A stretch of DNA of 64,000 nucleotides from Neocallimastix lanati (nom. inval.) (GCA_016946835.1 JACVTC010000092.1:338501-402500); one strand, 5' to 3'. Shown: positions 20,780 to 33,086, counted from the stretch's first letter. Made by a program: numbers and translations. The notes: generated by a model from the letters alone, not told the origin.

Positions 20780-22125
20780 TTGAAGAGAATCTGGAATATA
20801 GGACTAATAATTATATCATCTATTATTTTATGATAAAGAGTTAATTATTTACATTTATATAATTTTATATTAATATTGTGGCTTGTATATTAATTTATTG
20901 TATCATATTTTATCTCATATTCACATATTCTACTAAACCTAGTTATTCTGAAGTTATAAAATGGTTTATCTGGGAATATGTGCACATTACTATTTTTCTA
21001 AATTATTAATTTTCATAAAAATTTATTATCATCTGTAAAATTTTAAACATTTAATGCATATTATTATTTATTTTATCTTAAATTTATATTATGTTTTGTG
21101 GTTAAACGCTTAGTTCAATTTTAATATTTATTGTAGGTTGGATATTCTTATAGCTATATACCAATCCTATATTTATATTTATGATTATGTATTTGGCTAC
21201 TCTTTTGGATTTATCCCTTTCAAATTTGCATGTTATATAGCTACTCATGAGTTTTTACACCATTTTAATTATGTTTATAACTATTCCTTAGGGTTTATGC
21301 CGTTTAAAGTTCAGTTTTGTAGCAACTCATTGGATTTATGCCCTTTGTTTATTCTTTTGTTAAGAATCTTTTCTTTAAGAGTCAGATGAGACTCTTAATC
21401 TGTTAAGAGTAAGGAATATAAAGTTTGTAATTATAATCAACTTTATTAATATATTTTATTTTAAAGAGTTTCTATCACTAAATTATTCAAAATTTTAAAA
21501 TAAAATTGTGGCTTATAAATATTATTACATATTATTTAATTATTAAATATTTAAAAGTTTTAATATTTAATAATTTTAATAATCATAAAAGTCATTTATT
21601 ATCTAATTATTTTCTTAAGAGTTAATGTAATTTTGTCTATTACAATATCTTTTTATTAAGTATACATTAATAATGTATTAAAAATTTATCAAAATATTGA
21701 AAAAGTATATAAATATATTAATGTTTTATTTATAATATTTAAATATTATTGTTAATTTTTGGTTAATAAAAATAAAATTATAGTGAAGATTAAAACATAT
21801 CATTAAGTTTTTTTGATATTTGTATATATTTATATAATAATGATTTTTTATAAAAACTTTCAATATAATATATTAAATAATAGTTTCTCTTTCATTATAA
21901 TTTATTTTAACTGATATTTTGAATTTGTAGAGTAATCCATATTTATATCTTTATTTTAATCATACATTCAGATTCTCAATAGTAATAAAATTTTAAAATA
22001 TAAAGTATTATATCAATATTTTGATCATGTGAGTAATAATGAATTATTCTAATATTATGATTATTAATAATAAAAACTAAAATTACCAATTAAATTATTT
22101 TCATATTTTAACATGCATTCTCAAA
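20494..22125. other. Gene-free spacer with a short internally repeated patch at 21.13-21.42 kb
   Basis: Mostly AT-rich with poly(A)/(TA)n near 20,700-20,780. The patch 21,130-21,420 is less AT-biased. It repeats a GGATTTATGCC(C/G)TTT-like unit three times (near 21,206, 21,292 and 21,330) and carries a hairpin formed by AAGAGTC and GACTCTT just before 21,400. An 83-codon frame across it mirrors this repetition and is not convincing as a gene. It may be a decayed mobile-element end. Confidence 0.4.
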
Positions 22126-23745
22126 TTAAATTATTTTAGTAAAAAAAAATTTATTTACAAATTTAGTCATTTTATTACCGTTATCATTTTTGGTTAATAT
22201 ATCGGCTAACATTTCATTCGTATTTATATATTCTAATTTTATTATGTTCTTTTCAATGAGATCTTTATTAAAATAATATTTTATTTCTATATGCTTTAAT
22301 TTTGTGTTTAAATCTCCGTTTTCCATGCTTGTTTTACTAGAAAGGTTATCAGTGTATAATTTTTATTGGCTTGCTAAATTTAAATATTTCGTTTAATATG
22401 TTTTTAAACCATAAAATCTTTTTTATGTATTCTGAAGTACTGATGTATTTAGCTTCAGCAGTTGATGTTGCTACTATAGTTTGCTTTTTTAGATGACCAG
22501 CTTATTGGAGATTTTCTATTAAAATTATATATCCTAATGTTGATTTTCGATCTTTTATATCTCCAGCGAAGTCTGCATCTGAGTAAGCTATAATTTCACT
22601 TTTTTCATCATATTTTAATTTATATTCTTTTGTCCCATTTAAATATTTTAATATGTTCATTACTTTTTTCAAATCACTTATTGTTGGTTCTTCACAATTT
22701 CTTGCTGCTTTATGTATAGCAAATGTAATGTCAGGTCTTGTGCATTTAGATAAGAATATTAATACACCAATGGCACTCTTATAAATTGTTTTGTTAAATT
22801 CTTTTTATTTTCTGTCTTAATATTATTACCAGTGCATGGTGTTTTGGACTTCTTAATATTATTATGTTGAATCTTTGTAAAGATTTAATAAAATTTTTAA
22901 TAATTAATTATATAACAATTAATTAATGTAATAAAATTACATATATTAATGATTTACGAATATGAAAATTAATTATAAATTTATGTAAACTTTTCATAAA
23001 GGATAAATTATTATTTAAATAATTTTGGATAATAAATTTAATCTAAATAATTTATTTAAGTTAGTTAATTTAGTTATTTTATTTAACTTAGTTAATTTAG
23101 TTTTGTTAGTTTAAAATACTTTAAAATTAATTTCAGAATAGTTTTAAATAGTTAAAATTAGTTTAAATATTACAAAAAAAGTTTTGAATTGTAAATATAT
23201 AAACATTAGTATTAATAATATTTAAATAATAAATAAATAATAAATGAGTTCTTATTGAATTCAATTATTATTGTAAATAAGTTGAAAGTTTATTGAATTA
23301 ATTATTGTTTAGTTTTAGTTAATTATTATTTAATAAAATTATTAATAAATATTATGTTTATAAATAAATAGTAATATATGTATATTAAATAGGTTTGATA
23401 TATTAAAATGTAATCATGAAAAAATATAAATACATGTAAAATTCATTATTTAAATCGATGTATTAGATATTGACTATGAACTAGTTAATAACAGTAAGTG
23501 ATTTGATTTTATTAATTAATAAAGATTATTTTTTAAAAAAAAAATTTTTTTATTACGTTTTCTTTTAATTTTAGGGTTAAAATTTTGTTATTTGTAATCT
23601 GTTTCCATTAGAACATTTTACAATATTTTAATATGGTGTTTATGTAGTTCTTTTGTGAAATATAATATATGTTATTTTTATTTTCTATTTCTATTCCTAA
23701 AATGTAATTTAAATCTCCAGAGTTGGATATTTTAAAATTTTCTTT
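22126..23745 (-). mobile_element. Ty1/copia LTR retrotransposon relic (pol: reverse transcriptase end and RNase H)
   Basis: On the minus strand, recognisable copia pol parts are the reverse transcriptase C-terminal region (about 23,575-23,745; GDLNYILGIEI-like), then the RT end (CTRPDITFAI-like) and the RNase H domain with its KHIEIKYYF and ADILTK signatures (about 22,870 down to 22,126). About 0.7 kb of unrelated AT-rich DNA (roughly 22,880-23,570) separates the two parts, as if something had inserted. The copy is broken, with several breaks, and has no visible gag, protease or integrase. It is an old fossil. Confidence 0.75.
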
Positions 23746-23769
23746 AATCCTCTTAAAAAGCATCAAGAA

Positions 23770-24300
23770 AGAACCAAAATCCCACTTTTGAAGACTAGAT
23801 GAATGTAATTAAAATATTAAGGTATTTGAAAGGAACAAAATACTACGGTATTAAATTTAATAGAAATATTAAAATTAGAACGTACGAAGATGCAGACTTA
23901 GGAGGTGATGCTAGAACCAAAAGATCTACTACCGGTTTTGTAATTTTCATGGGTTCAGCTCCAATTACATGGTATTCAAAATTATAACATTGCGTTGCTT
24001 TATCTACTGCAGAAAGTGAGTATTATAGTTTAAATGAATGTGCCATGAAATGTATGTGGTTAAGAAATTTCTTAAACGAATTAGGTATAAAATTAAATTG
24101 TATTACGATAAATATAGATAATAAAGCAGCTATATACAACAGTAAAAATGAAACAATAAACCCAAAATCAAGACACATTGATTTAAAGTACCATAAAGTA
24201 AGGGAATTAATAAAAGAAAATAAAATAGAACTCAAGTATATAAAATATCAATATAATCTCTCGCAGACGGATTTACAAAATATCTTAATGGTACCTTAAC
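23770..24300 (+). mobile_element. Second Ty1/copia relic, opposite orientation (RT end and RNase H)
   Basis: Plus-strand copia pol signatures include ILRYLKGTK, DADLGGD, STAESEYYSL and RHIDLKYHKVRELI, covering the RT end and RNase H. It differs in sequence from the minus-strand relic next to it, so the two come from different elements or lineages. The copy is broken at a few places and lacks the rest of pol. It runs into the candidate LTR that starts at 24,360. Confidence 0.78.
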
Positions 24301-24359
24301 AAAAAAATTTAAAAACTCTTTACTTCACAAGAAACAAGAATATTAAACTTACGGGGGAA

Positions 24360-24574
24360 TGTTATAAATAAAGTTAAATAAGTTTAATATTATATAAATC
24401 TAATAAATAAATATAATGTAATAACATAAATATATGAGCTAGCATTTGTGTTAATGGCGTAGAATAAATCATATGATATTTATGTATAATGTATATAAAT
24501 GTATATTATAAAATAACATATAATATAATAATTTTATGTTTTTATTCTTTAATAAAATAAAAGGTTATATAACA
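24360..24574 (+). mobile_element. Candidate 3' LTR of the plus-strand copia relic
   Basis: A purine tract (GGGGGAA, 24,353-24,359) directly precedes TGTTATAA, as expected at the 3' LTR edge of a copia element. The segment can be closed at TTATATAACA (24,565-24,574), giving inverted TGTTATA/TATAACA termini and about 215 bp. The matching 5' LTR is not in view, so the boundary is provisional. Confidence 0.5.
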
Positions 24575-24697
24575 CAAATCACAAATATAAACAATGTTTT
24601 ATTAATTGTCATAATATCCATCATATCCATCATGTTATTAATAATAAATATTATTTAATTTATAAATATAAGTATTTTTATAATGAAATTGATAATT

Positions 24698-24729
<32 letters not shown>

Positions 24730-24953
24730 TATTATATCTATTTATTTTGCAAAAAAAATAATATATATTATATTTAAATTTACTATTTTTATATATAAAT
24801 GTTATATATATTTATTTTATATATATATATATATATATATATTGATATAAAACAAATATGTGTAGCAACATATTTATATATTTAATAACTAATTATTAAA
24901 TATTAATTTATATCTCTTCTGTCAATAATAATATTTGAAATAATTTCTTATTC

Positions 24954-26101
24954 GGGAGTATTGCATTTCGACATAATTTATGTTTGATCATTTATTCATG
25001 TATTACAATGTGGCTTGTAAAAATAAATGAATAGGAATAGGGTTAAATTTATTTTTATTTTTATTTTTTTTTTTTTTTTTAATTTTTAAAAACATTTACA
25101 GTAAAAAAATATATATATATATAACAAAGTAAATAAAAAATAAATAAAAAATAAAAAAAATAAATATTTTAATAAGACTTATTTATATAAATATGATATT
25201 CAATATTGGAATTATTATAACGATATAAACCACATAACAAATAATACTTTAGAATCATTTAACAATTACTTAAAAAAATAGTTTTACAAAAAACCTTCTT
25301 TATATGAATTGATTTATCATTTAAAAAGAGAAGAATCTTTATCTTACAATAATTACAAAAGGAAAATTGAAGGAGTTTGGAAAAAAAAAAAAAGAATATT
25401 AACAAAAACTGATGAAATCAATGATTTCATTAAAAAATACAAAAAAAAAGGAATCCGATTAATTGATAAAAAATGTGAAAAAATGATATCATTGATTTAT
25501 GGTATAAATGTTTAATAGAATTAAATACACTCTAAATATATGAATAATAATTAACTAGAATGTATATAGTTTAAATTATATTTATATCAATATCAATATA
25601 TTTTATTAATATCAATGTCAAAATATTTCATTAATATCAATATCAAAATATTTCATTAATATCAATATCAATATTTAAATTTTATTAATAATAAATATTT
25701 AATATTATAATAAATTTTATTTTATTATTAAATTAATTTAATAATAAAATATATAATTTTATTTATTTTATTTGAATAAAATAAAATGGAAAGGTTTTAT
25801 TATTAAAATATTTAATAATAAAATATAATAATAAAATAAAATTAGAAAAAAATAAAAATAAAATAAAATTCTCAACAGAAAACTTATTTATTCTTTTTTT
25901 GTTTTTATTTTATTTTTTTAATGCTAAAATACATTTATTCTTTTATTTATTCTTTTTTTTGATTTTATTTTTTTTTTTTTAATGCTAAAAAACAATAAAT
26001 AAAAATATACGTTGAAAATAGTGGCGTATTACATATATTATGCACATTGTACAAAATTTTATGATGATTATACATAAATTATGTCGAAATGCTTCACATT
26101 C
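24954..26101. mobile_element. Short Mutator-like element with perfect 9-bp target duplication
   Basis: Identical 9-bp direct repeats TTCTTATTC flank it (24,945-24,953 and 26,102-26,110). The termini are inverted repeats sharing GCATTTCGACATAATTTAT at 24,963 and, reversed, near 26,073-26,093. Inside, on the plus strand around 25,160-25,515, is the C-terminal end of a MULE transposase, comparable to the larger copies at 37.3 and 59 kb. The rest is AT-rich. At 1.15 kb it is an internally deleted, non-autonomous derivative. The 9-bp duplication is diagnostic of the Mutator superfamily. Confidence 0.85.
25160..25515 (+). pseudogene. MULE transposase C-terminal fragment
   Basis: The translation shows a WNYYNDINHITNNTLESFNNYLKK-like core, then a stop, then YELIYHLKREESLSYNNYKRKIEGVW and a lysine-rich tail ending at 25,515. 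These correspond to the last part of the transposases at 37.3-38.35 and 58.8-60.2 kb. The zinc finger and the first catalytic aspartates are absent. It is a decayed fragment of a DNA transposon. Confidence 0.75.
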
Positions 26102-26110
26102 TTCTTATTC

Positions 26111-27706
26111 ATGTATTATTCAATATTCATATATATATTATTAATTATATTTTTTAAATATATTAAATATATTAAATTAAATAGTTAATTTCTTCTAAAT
26201 ATATATAATAAGAATATTATTATATATATAACTTAAATATTCATATTTATTTTAAAGTTTATATTAAAAATACAAAATTCTTCTATATATTATAATGAAA
26301 TAGTTTTAGTTATTTTAATCATAATTAAATATATATATAGTTGATATTATTTATTATATTAATATTTATAATATATATTATATTATATATTATTATTAAA
26401 TATATTTATATTATTCAATTATAATTTTTAAATATAACCATTCTTCATATTTTTATTTAATATTGAAAAGTTATAATTTTAGGAAAAGATATTAATATTA
26501 ATAAAATTTATAATTATACTATCAAAAATATATAGCACATAAAAGTCCCACATATCAATGTATTTATCACATGAATAAAAAAAAGTAATGGCATAAAATT
26601 TACAATTTTAATGTGTTATCATTAGATCAAAATATTAAATTAATAACATTAAATAATTTCATTTATCGAGTATATATGAAAAAGTATTGAAAAAAAGTTA
26701 TTAATAAAATATATATATATAATCAAGCTTGTAGAATAAAAAATTAAGGTTGTAGTGTCAAAGAACTATCACTGAATTAAAAAAAAAAAAAAATTAAGCC
26801 GACAGGAAGATTTGGTCTATTAAAAAAATATTACTTTATAAACAATTAAAATATCTGACAAGAAAACCTCGAACGTTAATTTGGAAATAATAATTACTAT
26901 AATAAAAGTATTATTTAAAAAGGAATCCTAAAAACTGGTTAAAACTATAATTGATTTTACCAATTCATAATTAGAAGTTTTGAGAAAATAACAGAAGAAC
27001 TAAAAAAAATAATTGAAATATTAAGAGGTCTTATTTTTTATAAAAAAAAAAATAAAATAATTATATTTATATCTTAAACTGGTAACTTTATTCAAGATTA
27101 CTAAAACAAAGCATATTCCATATTCTAGACAAGATAAACATTTACAAAGAAGTGGTTTAAGAGATCTTGGAGGATCTCCAACGAAAAATGGTGCTGGAAA
27201 AGAGGAAATTGGGTTCAATTAAAAATGAAATTCTGAACTATGAAACAGCTTATTTTCCAAGAGGTCAAGTTGAGAATAAGATTCAAGTATGTAATATAAA
27301 ATAATATAAATATGTATTATTAATTATACAATTATCAGTATTATTAATTTTAATATTATATTTTTAAAAATATTATTTTAATAGATTATATATATAATTT
27401 GAAATTATAAAGTTAGATATTCTATGGAAAAATATATAAATACGAAAATGAATCGATAATATTTATCATTCATAATAACAAAAACATTTATGATTAATCA
27501 TTTTTACTTTTTTTTTAAAAAAAAAAAAAAAAAATTATAATAATAATAATAATAATATTTAGTATTCAGTAGTACTTCAAACAAATTTTGATAACAATTA
27601 CATAATTTCTTTTTTTTTCTGTACAAAAAAAAAAAAAATAAAATAAAATTAAATAAAATAATAATAATAATAATAATTACGTTTTTATGAAATATAATTA
27701 TTTTTG

Positions 27707-27742
<36 letters not shown>

Positions 27743-27941
27743 TATTTCAAACCTTATTAGTAAATACGTTAAAATATATTAAAGAAATATAAAATAAATA
27801 ATATATTTAAAAATTAAAAAATATATATAATTTACTAATTAAAATTAAAAATAATAATAAATATGTATTAATTTTATAGTATATTATAATAATTTATTCT
27901 ATACTATTTGATATTTATATTTATTTTATTATTGTTATTAC

Positions 27942-28013
<72 letters not shown>

Positions 28014-28140
28014 GTTTTATGTATATTGAGTTTTATATTTATATATATTTATGAAATGATTTATATTATCATTATTTCTATTTTCCAAATAGTAACAAAC
28101 ATTAAAAATAATTAAATGTATTATTTAAATAATAGAAAGA
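26111..28140. other. Gene-free AT-rich spacer
   Basis: Simple sequence includes poly(A)/poly(T) near 27,510-27,640 and 27,710-27,740 and an (ATT)n run at about 27,940-28,012. No gene is seen apart from the weak transposase-like scrap near 27,080-27,290. The 3' end of BPL1 lies at its right edge. Confidence 0.6.
27080..27290 (+). pseudogene. Possible transposase N-terminal (helix-turn-helix) scrap
   Basis: One frame gives KTKHIPYSRQDKHLQRSGLRDLGGSP then EEIGF. This resembles the psq/pogo-type pattern in which a short helix-turn-helix (IPYSTL..HL) is followed by a GG.P linker and an acidic helix. Another frame reads on into NEILNYETAYFPRG. The local composition is less AT-rich than the flanks. 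The resemblance is short and unproven, and no DDE part is present. Confidence 0.3.
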
Positions 28141-28682
28141 TTATTGTGAAAAGATTAAGCCTTTTAACATATCAAAACTATTACCATCTGGTAATAAAGT
28201 TTTTTCTTCATTTTGATGTTCTTCATCTAATAGAAGAACTCTTAAACAACCATATTCATCTATACCAATAATTTTTGCATCAAGTCCTTCAACTTTAACT
28301 ATTGAATTCGAATGAAGCCAAAAATGATAGTATTCATCAATAAATGATTTTAATCCTGTTTTTGTGAATTTTTCATAATATGAATCTAGATTTGACATTA
28401 TCTTTGCAAGAAGATCTTCTTTAATAGTAGAAATATCTAAATCTTGATTATTTGCTAATTTATAAGCCTTTTCTAATGACATGGTTGGACAAGGATCATG
28501 AACATTAATACCACAACCTATATTAGTTTAAAAAATAATAATATTATTAATATTATTTTATTATCATTATATTATATATAGATACATATACACATACACA
28601 GTAATTATTTAAAAAAGTTATATATAATTGTTTATCATTATTTATTATATAGCAAAAACACAAAATAAAACAAACAAACAAA

Positions 28683-28742
<60 letters not shown>

Positions 28743-28907
28743 GATTTAAATTATTTTTATTTACCCAATAAAATATTATAGGTATTATTGACATAAACCG
28801 ATTCTGACAAGATTCCTCCAATTTTCTTTAATGATTCTTCACCATTTTCATTAATTTTTAAATAAATATCATTTGGCCATTTTAAATGAACATTTACATT
28901 CTATTTT

Positions 28908-28982
<75 letters not shown>

Positions 28983-29239
28983 AATGAATAAACGAATAAT
29001 TATATATATATAAGTAAATACTTCAATACATTATTTTTTTAATTAATATGAAAACTCAATATTATTATTACCTTGAATACATCGAATGATTTAATAGCAT
29101 TAGCAATACATATTCCAATTAGAAATTGAATTGAGGAAATAGTACTAATATTATTATGATGAAGTGAAACAGTAAATTGAAGAGCTCCTGGTGATGATAT
29201 CCAAGAATTTGTATTTCTTCCTGTTATTGAATTAATACA

Positions 29240-29296
<57 letters not shown>

Positions 29297-29508
29297 TAAT
29301 TAATTAATTTTTTCGATAAATGAATGAATGAATAAATATATATATGTGAATAAATTAATAAATAATATATATATATTTTCTTTATTCAAAATTTAACTTA
29401 AAAATTTTACCTCTTCCTGAACATTGCTTTGACGCAATAGCTATACTACCATGTGGTAGTTTTCCTAACAATATTTTATTACTTTTTTATTTCATTTTTT
29501 TTAAAAAG

Positions 29509-29572
<64 letters not shown>

Positions 29573-30843
29573 GACATATAATAAATAAAAAAATATTATT
29601 TTTAATATAAAAAAGTTTTTTTTTTTTTTATAACAATTCTATAAATACATTAATATAATTATTTTATTTACTTTTTTAATATACTTTGAGTTGATGACAA
29701 TAATTCACTATACAATGTAACACCTCCTAGTAAATGCTTTTCATTTAATTCATTTTTATTGTAGTTATTATAATTATTTTTTAACTTTTCAAGATAATAT
29801 TTTATGTTGAAATATTGTAAATTATTAATTTGGTCTTCATTTTCAAATTTATTAATATAAATAATTTCTTTATCTTTTTCTTCAATATTTTCAGTGAAAG
29901 AAAAATAATTTTCATTAATATTTCCATTAATGTCAGATTCTGAAATATTATCGATAAATTGTTTATTTAATTGACCTTCCATTCCTATTAATAATAAATG
30001 GTAATTATTTTTTTCTTCGATTATTGAAATTGGAATTTCTTTATTTAATTTTAAATCTAATTTCTTAAAAATTGATTTAATAAATTCTAAACGGTCTTCA
30101 TTTGTTTCTAGAATATCTTTTATTATTTTTTCTAATTTTGCTACATCTTTTCCTAGTTGAAGTGCTTTTTTCTTTTTTTCGGTCATTAACTCTGGTGAAT
30201 ATTCAAAATGAATGCCACTAAGAATTGCCTTTCCTTTACCATTTTCGACCTCAATAACAGCTGGTCTATTAAAAGTACCATCAAAACATTTAGAGGTATA
30301 TCGACCAAGAATATTAAGACCTTCCTTTAATTTTTCATTTTCATTTATATCAAAAAAGCAACCTCCATTAAAATAAAAATTAACATTTTTGTTCATAAAA
30401 GGTAAATGAATTTTAGGGGATAAAGCTCCTTTCTCACTACCATAATAGTATGTACTTAGTGCACTTCCCTTTGCAGTACCTTTAAAAAATCTTAATTCTC
30501 TTGGTCCTTCAACCTTATAATCAGGCCTATTCATTTCAAATTCAATATAAGAAGAACCAAAATAAGCACCAGCACAAATACCTAAATATTTTCCACCTTT
30601 GTCATTGACATAATTTCTAATTCTTTCCATTCCTTTACTTCCTAATTTATTAACATATGGAAGATCCCTTCCACCAGGCATTACAAATAATTTTGTTGTA
30701 TCTTCCCAATATTGTGTTATTAAAATTTTTTCATCTACTTTAATTATATCATAATTTTCAGAAAGAAATTGCTTTAATGTGTAAATGGTATTTTCTACAC
30801 AATTTGGGGAAGTGCCTTCACCTGAATAGACAAGAATATTCAT
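28141..30843 (-). CDS. BPL1: Biotin-[acetyl-CoA-carboxylase/carboxylase] ligase (holocarboxylase synthetase), five exons
   Basis: It attaches biotin to carboxylases through biotinyl-5'-AMP. Exons on the minus strand: 30,843-29,672; 29,481-29,411; 29,220-29,072; 28,900-28,765; 28,517-28,141. All use GT..AG junctions and keep one frame, giving 634 residues. The start chosen is MNILVYSGEGTSP, which matches the start of yeast Bpl1; an in-frame Met 32 codons upstream (30,939) is less likely. The N-terminal half is the glutamine-amidotransferase-like BPL_N domain (MPGGRDLPYV, GICAGAYFG, FFKGT). The catalytic half carries GRGRNTNSWISSPGALQF, LKWPNDIYL, KIGGIL and CGINV, ending in LLPDGNSFDM as in yeast. 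Three introns have (TA)n plus a long T-run on the sense strand. It is divergent from PEX3. The identification is firm. Confidence 0.95.
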
Positions 30844-31781
30844 TTTATTATTTATTTTATAAAAAAGAAAACTATATCTTGCTAAATTACTAATAATATT
30901 AATAAATAATATTATTATAAATTCTATTATTCTACTCAATTTGAAAGTTTAAATTTTATTTAAAAAAAATATAATAATAATAATAATAATAATAATAAAA
31001 TATTAGAAACACCTTTAAGATATAAAGATAATTTTTTTTTTTTTTTTTATGATGAATATTATTTATGTATTTTACATTTTATATTGAAATTTATTGGTTT
31101 AAATGACTTTAATTGTTTATTAAATTTTATTTAATATATTATTTTTATATTCACTTATTTATATAATATAGATGTTCAATATAATTGTAGCAGATACTTT
31201 CAACAATAATAAATTAAATTATAAATATAATTATGTATTAATATATTACATCATTTATTTATATATATTAGATGTAAACTTGAATATATTAATGATTATA
31301 TTATGCTTATTTCATCTTCAAAAACTTTTTTATTATTTCAAAATTTTTCTTTTTTTTTTTTTTTATTATTTAAATAAAAATAAAATATTAAGAAAAAAAG
31401 GTTTAATTATTTTTAAATAGAATAGCTCTTAAAGTTGAGAAATATTATTATTTTTTAATATTATTATTTTTTAATAATAATAATATTAAAGTTATTGGAA
31501 GAAAAAGAAATTAAATTACTTTATATTATACCATTTATCATTTTTTCACTATATAAATAATTAACATAATAGAAATATATATAGTAATAAACAAATTTTT
31601 AATAATAATAATATTAATAAAAAATTTTTATCTTAATAATTATTAAATATTAATAATTATAAAAAATGAACATAAATTTTCAAAAATTAAAAACTAATTA
31701 AAATATTATATGTTATATATATATATCCTCATATTTACTTTATTATTACTGTTAATATAATTTTAAATAAATATTATAGAA
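30844..31781. other. Divergent BPL1/PEX3 intergenic region
   Basis: About 0.94 kb separates the two start codons and must hold both promoters. It is AT-rich with (AAT)n near 30,970-31,000 and a T-run near 31,030. An 82-codon frame at 31,172-31,420 is a run of hydrophobic, AT-encoded residues with no family resemblance and was not called. Confidence 0.6.
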
Positions 31782-33047
31782 ATGTCAGAATTATTCGATT
31801 CAATTAAAAATTTTATTCAAAGGAATAGAAAAAAAATAGTTATAACAAGTGGGGTTTTTGGTGGTGTTTATTTAATTGGTAGATTTGCTAAAAGTAAACT
31901 TATTGAACTTCAAGAAACTATGGCATTAGATCAAATTACTAAAGAAAATATTAAAAAAAGATATCAAAGAAATCAATTTGATTGTCTAACCACAACAGCA
32001 AATTTTCTTCCAATTTTACTAGAAGAAATCTCATCTACATATAATGTAGAAATAATTACGACAAGACTACAACATACTAAAAATACCACTATTCAAGTCA
32101 ATCCTGATGATCCAGAACAAAATATAGAAATAATACAAAAATTAGAAAAAAAGAATAAAAGAGAATTATGGGAAGAATTAAAAATAATGTCTTTTACTCG
32201 TTTAATAGCTTCCGTATATATTATTAATTTAATTTCTTTATTTACTTATCTTCAAATTAATTTAATTGGTAGATATGTTTACATTGATAGTGTTATAACA
32301 TTAAATCATAATAAAACTGATAACAATAACGCCAGTACCTCAACTAGAGAAAAAGCTCTCAGTAATGAATCATCTCATGGTTTAAGTACAGAAATTCAAG
32401 CTAAATATCTTGCTTTTTCATACTATTTAATTCATATTGGTTGGAAAGAATTAGCAGAAAAAGTTAGAGAAGAGACTGAAAAAGAAATTGGTCCATTATT
32501 ATTAAATGGAAAAATTACTTTTGAAAATTTAATTGAAATTTTCAATAAAATTAGAATGAATGTTGAAGAAACTTCCAAACTTCCAACTAAATCTAAAAAA
32601 TATAAAGATTTAAATAAAGACTTAAGTATGACTCGTTATATCATCAATGATGAAAAATATGATAATGAAATTTTAGCTACGGTCACTAAAGATGAAAATG
32701 TTACAATCGAAAAAAAGTTAAAGAATTTATTAAATGAAACACGTGATATATTGGAAAGTAAAGACTTTTCAGCAGTTTTATCTTCTTGTTTAAATGATTC
32801 TTTCGAAAGTCTTTTCATGATTTTAAAACCAACTTTTATTGATACACAAAATATGGATACCGATTCCGCTGATACTACGGATGCACCAACAAAAGAAATA
32901 TTATTGGCCCAAATGCTTCCATTTATAACTAAATCCCTCTATTCTGTATTTTATGGTGTTCCAAATCCATTTTTAGAAATTATTAAAGATAATATGATGC
33001 AGCAAAGATTTTCCGCTATTATATATTCATCATTTGAAAACAACTAA
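31782..33047 (+). CDS. PEX3: Peroxisomal biogenesis factor 3
   Basis: A single exon of 421 residues. PEX3 anchors PEX19 at the peroxisomal membrane and inserts peroxisomal membrane proteins. Family features seen: a short N-terminus, a membrane segment at about residues 19-34 (IVITSGVFGGVYLIG), the conserved RYQRNQFDCLTTTANFLPIL stretch (about 60-80), and the SFTRLIASVYIINLISLFTYLQINLIGR block (about 136-163), which matches the family's TRTL..IY....L...L.VQ.NLLGR signature. A short low-complexity linker (NNNASTST) follows. The length is normal for the family. The start is the first ATG of the open frame. In an anaerobic fungus its presence would imply that some peroxisome machinery is retained. 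It stands next to BPL1, transcribed away from it. Confidence 0.9.
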   Translation: MSELFDSIKNFIQRNRKKIVITSGVFGGVYLIGRFAKSKLIELQETMALDQITKENIKKRYQRNQFDCLTTTANFLPILLEEISSTYNVEIITTRLQHTKNTTIQVNPDDPEQNIEIIQKLEKKNKRELWEELKIMSFTRLIASVYIINLISLFTYLQINLIGRYVYIDSVITLNHNKTDNNNASTSTREKALSNESSHGLSTEIQAKYLAFSYYLIHIGWKELAEKVREETEKEIGPLLLNGKITFENLIEIFNKIRMNVEETSKLPTKSKKYKDLNKDLSMTRYIINDEKYDNEILATVTKDENVTIEKKLKNLLNETRDILESKDFSAVLSSCLNDSFESLFMILKPTFIDTQNMDTDSADTTDAPTKEILLAQMLPFITKSLYSVFYGVPNPFLEIIKDNMMQQRFSAIIYSSFENN

Positions 33048-33055
33048 AACAACAA

Positions 33056-33086
<31 letters not shown>

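Noticed and set aside
31172-31420. 82-codon frame between BPL1 and PEX3
   Set aside because: Hydrophobic AT-codon run without motifs. Such frames are expected by chance at this base composition.
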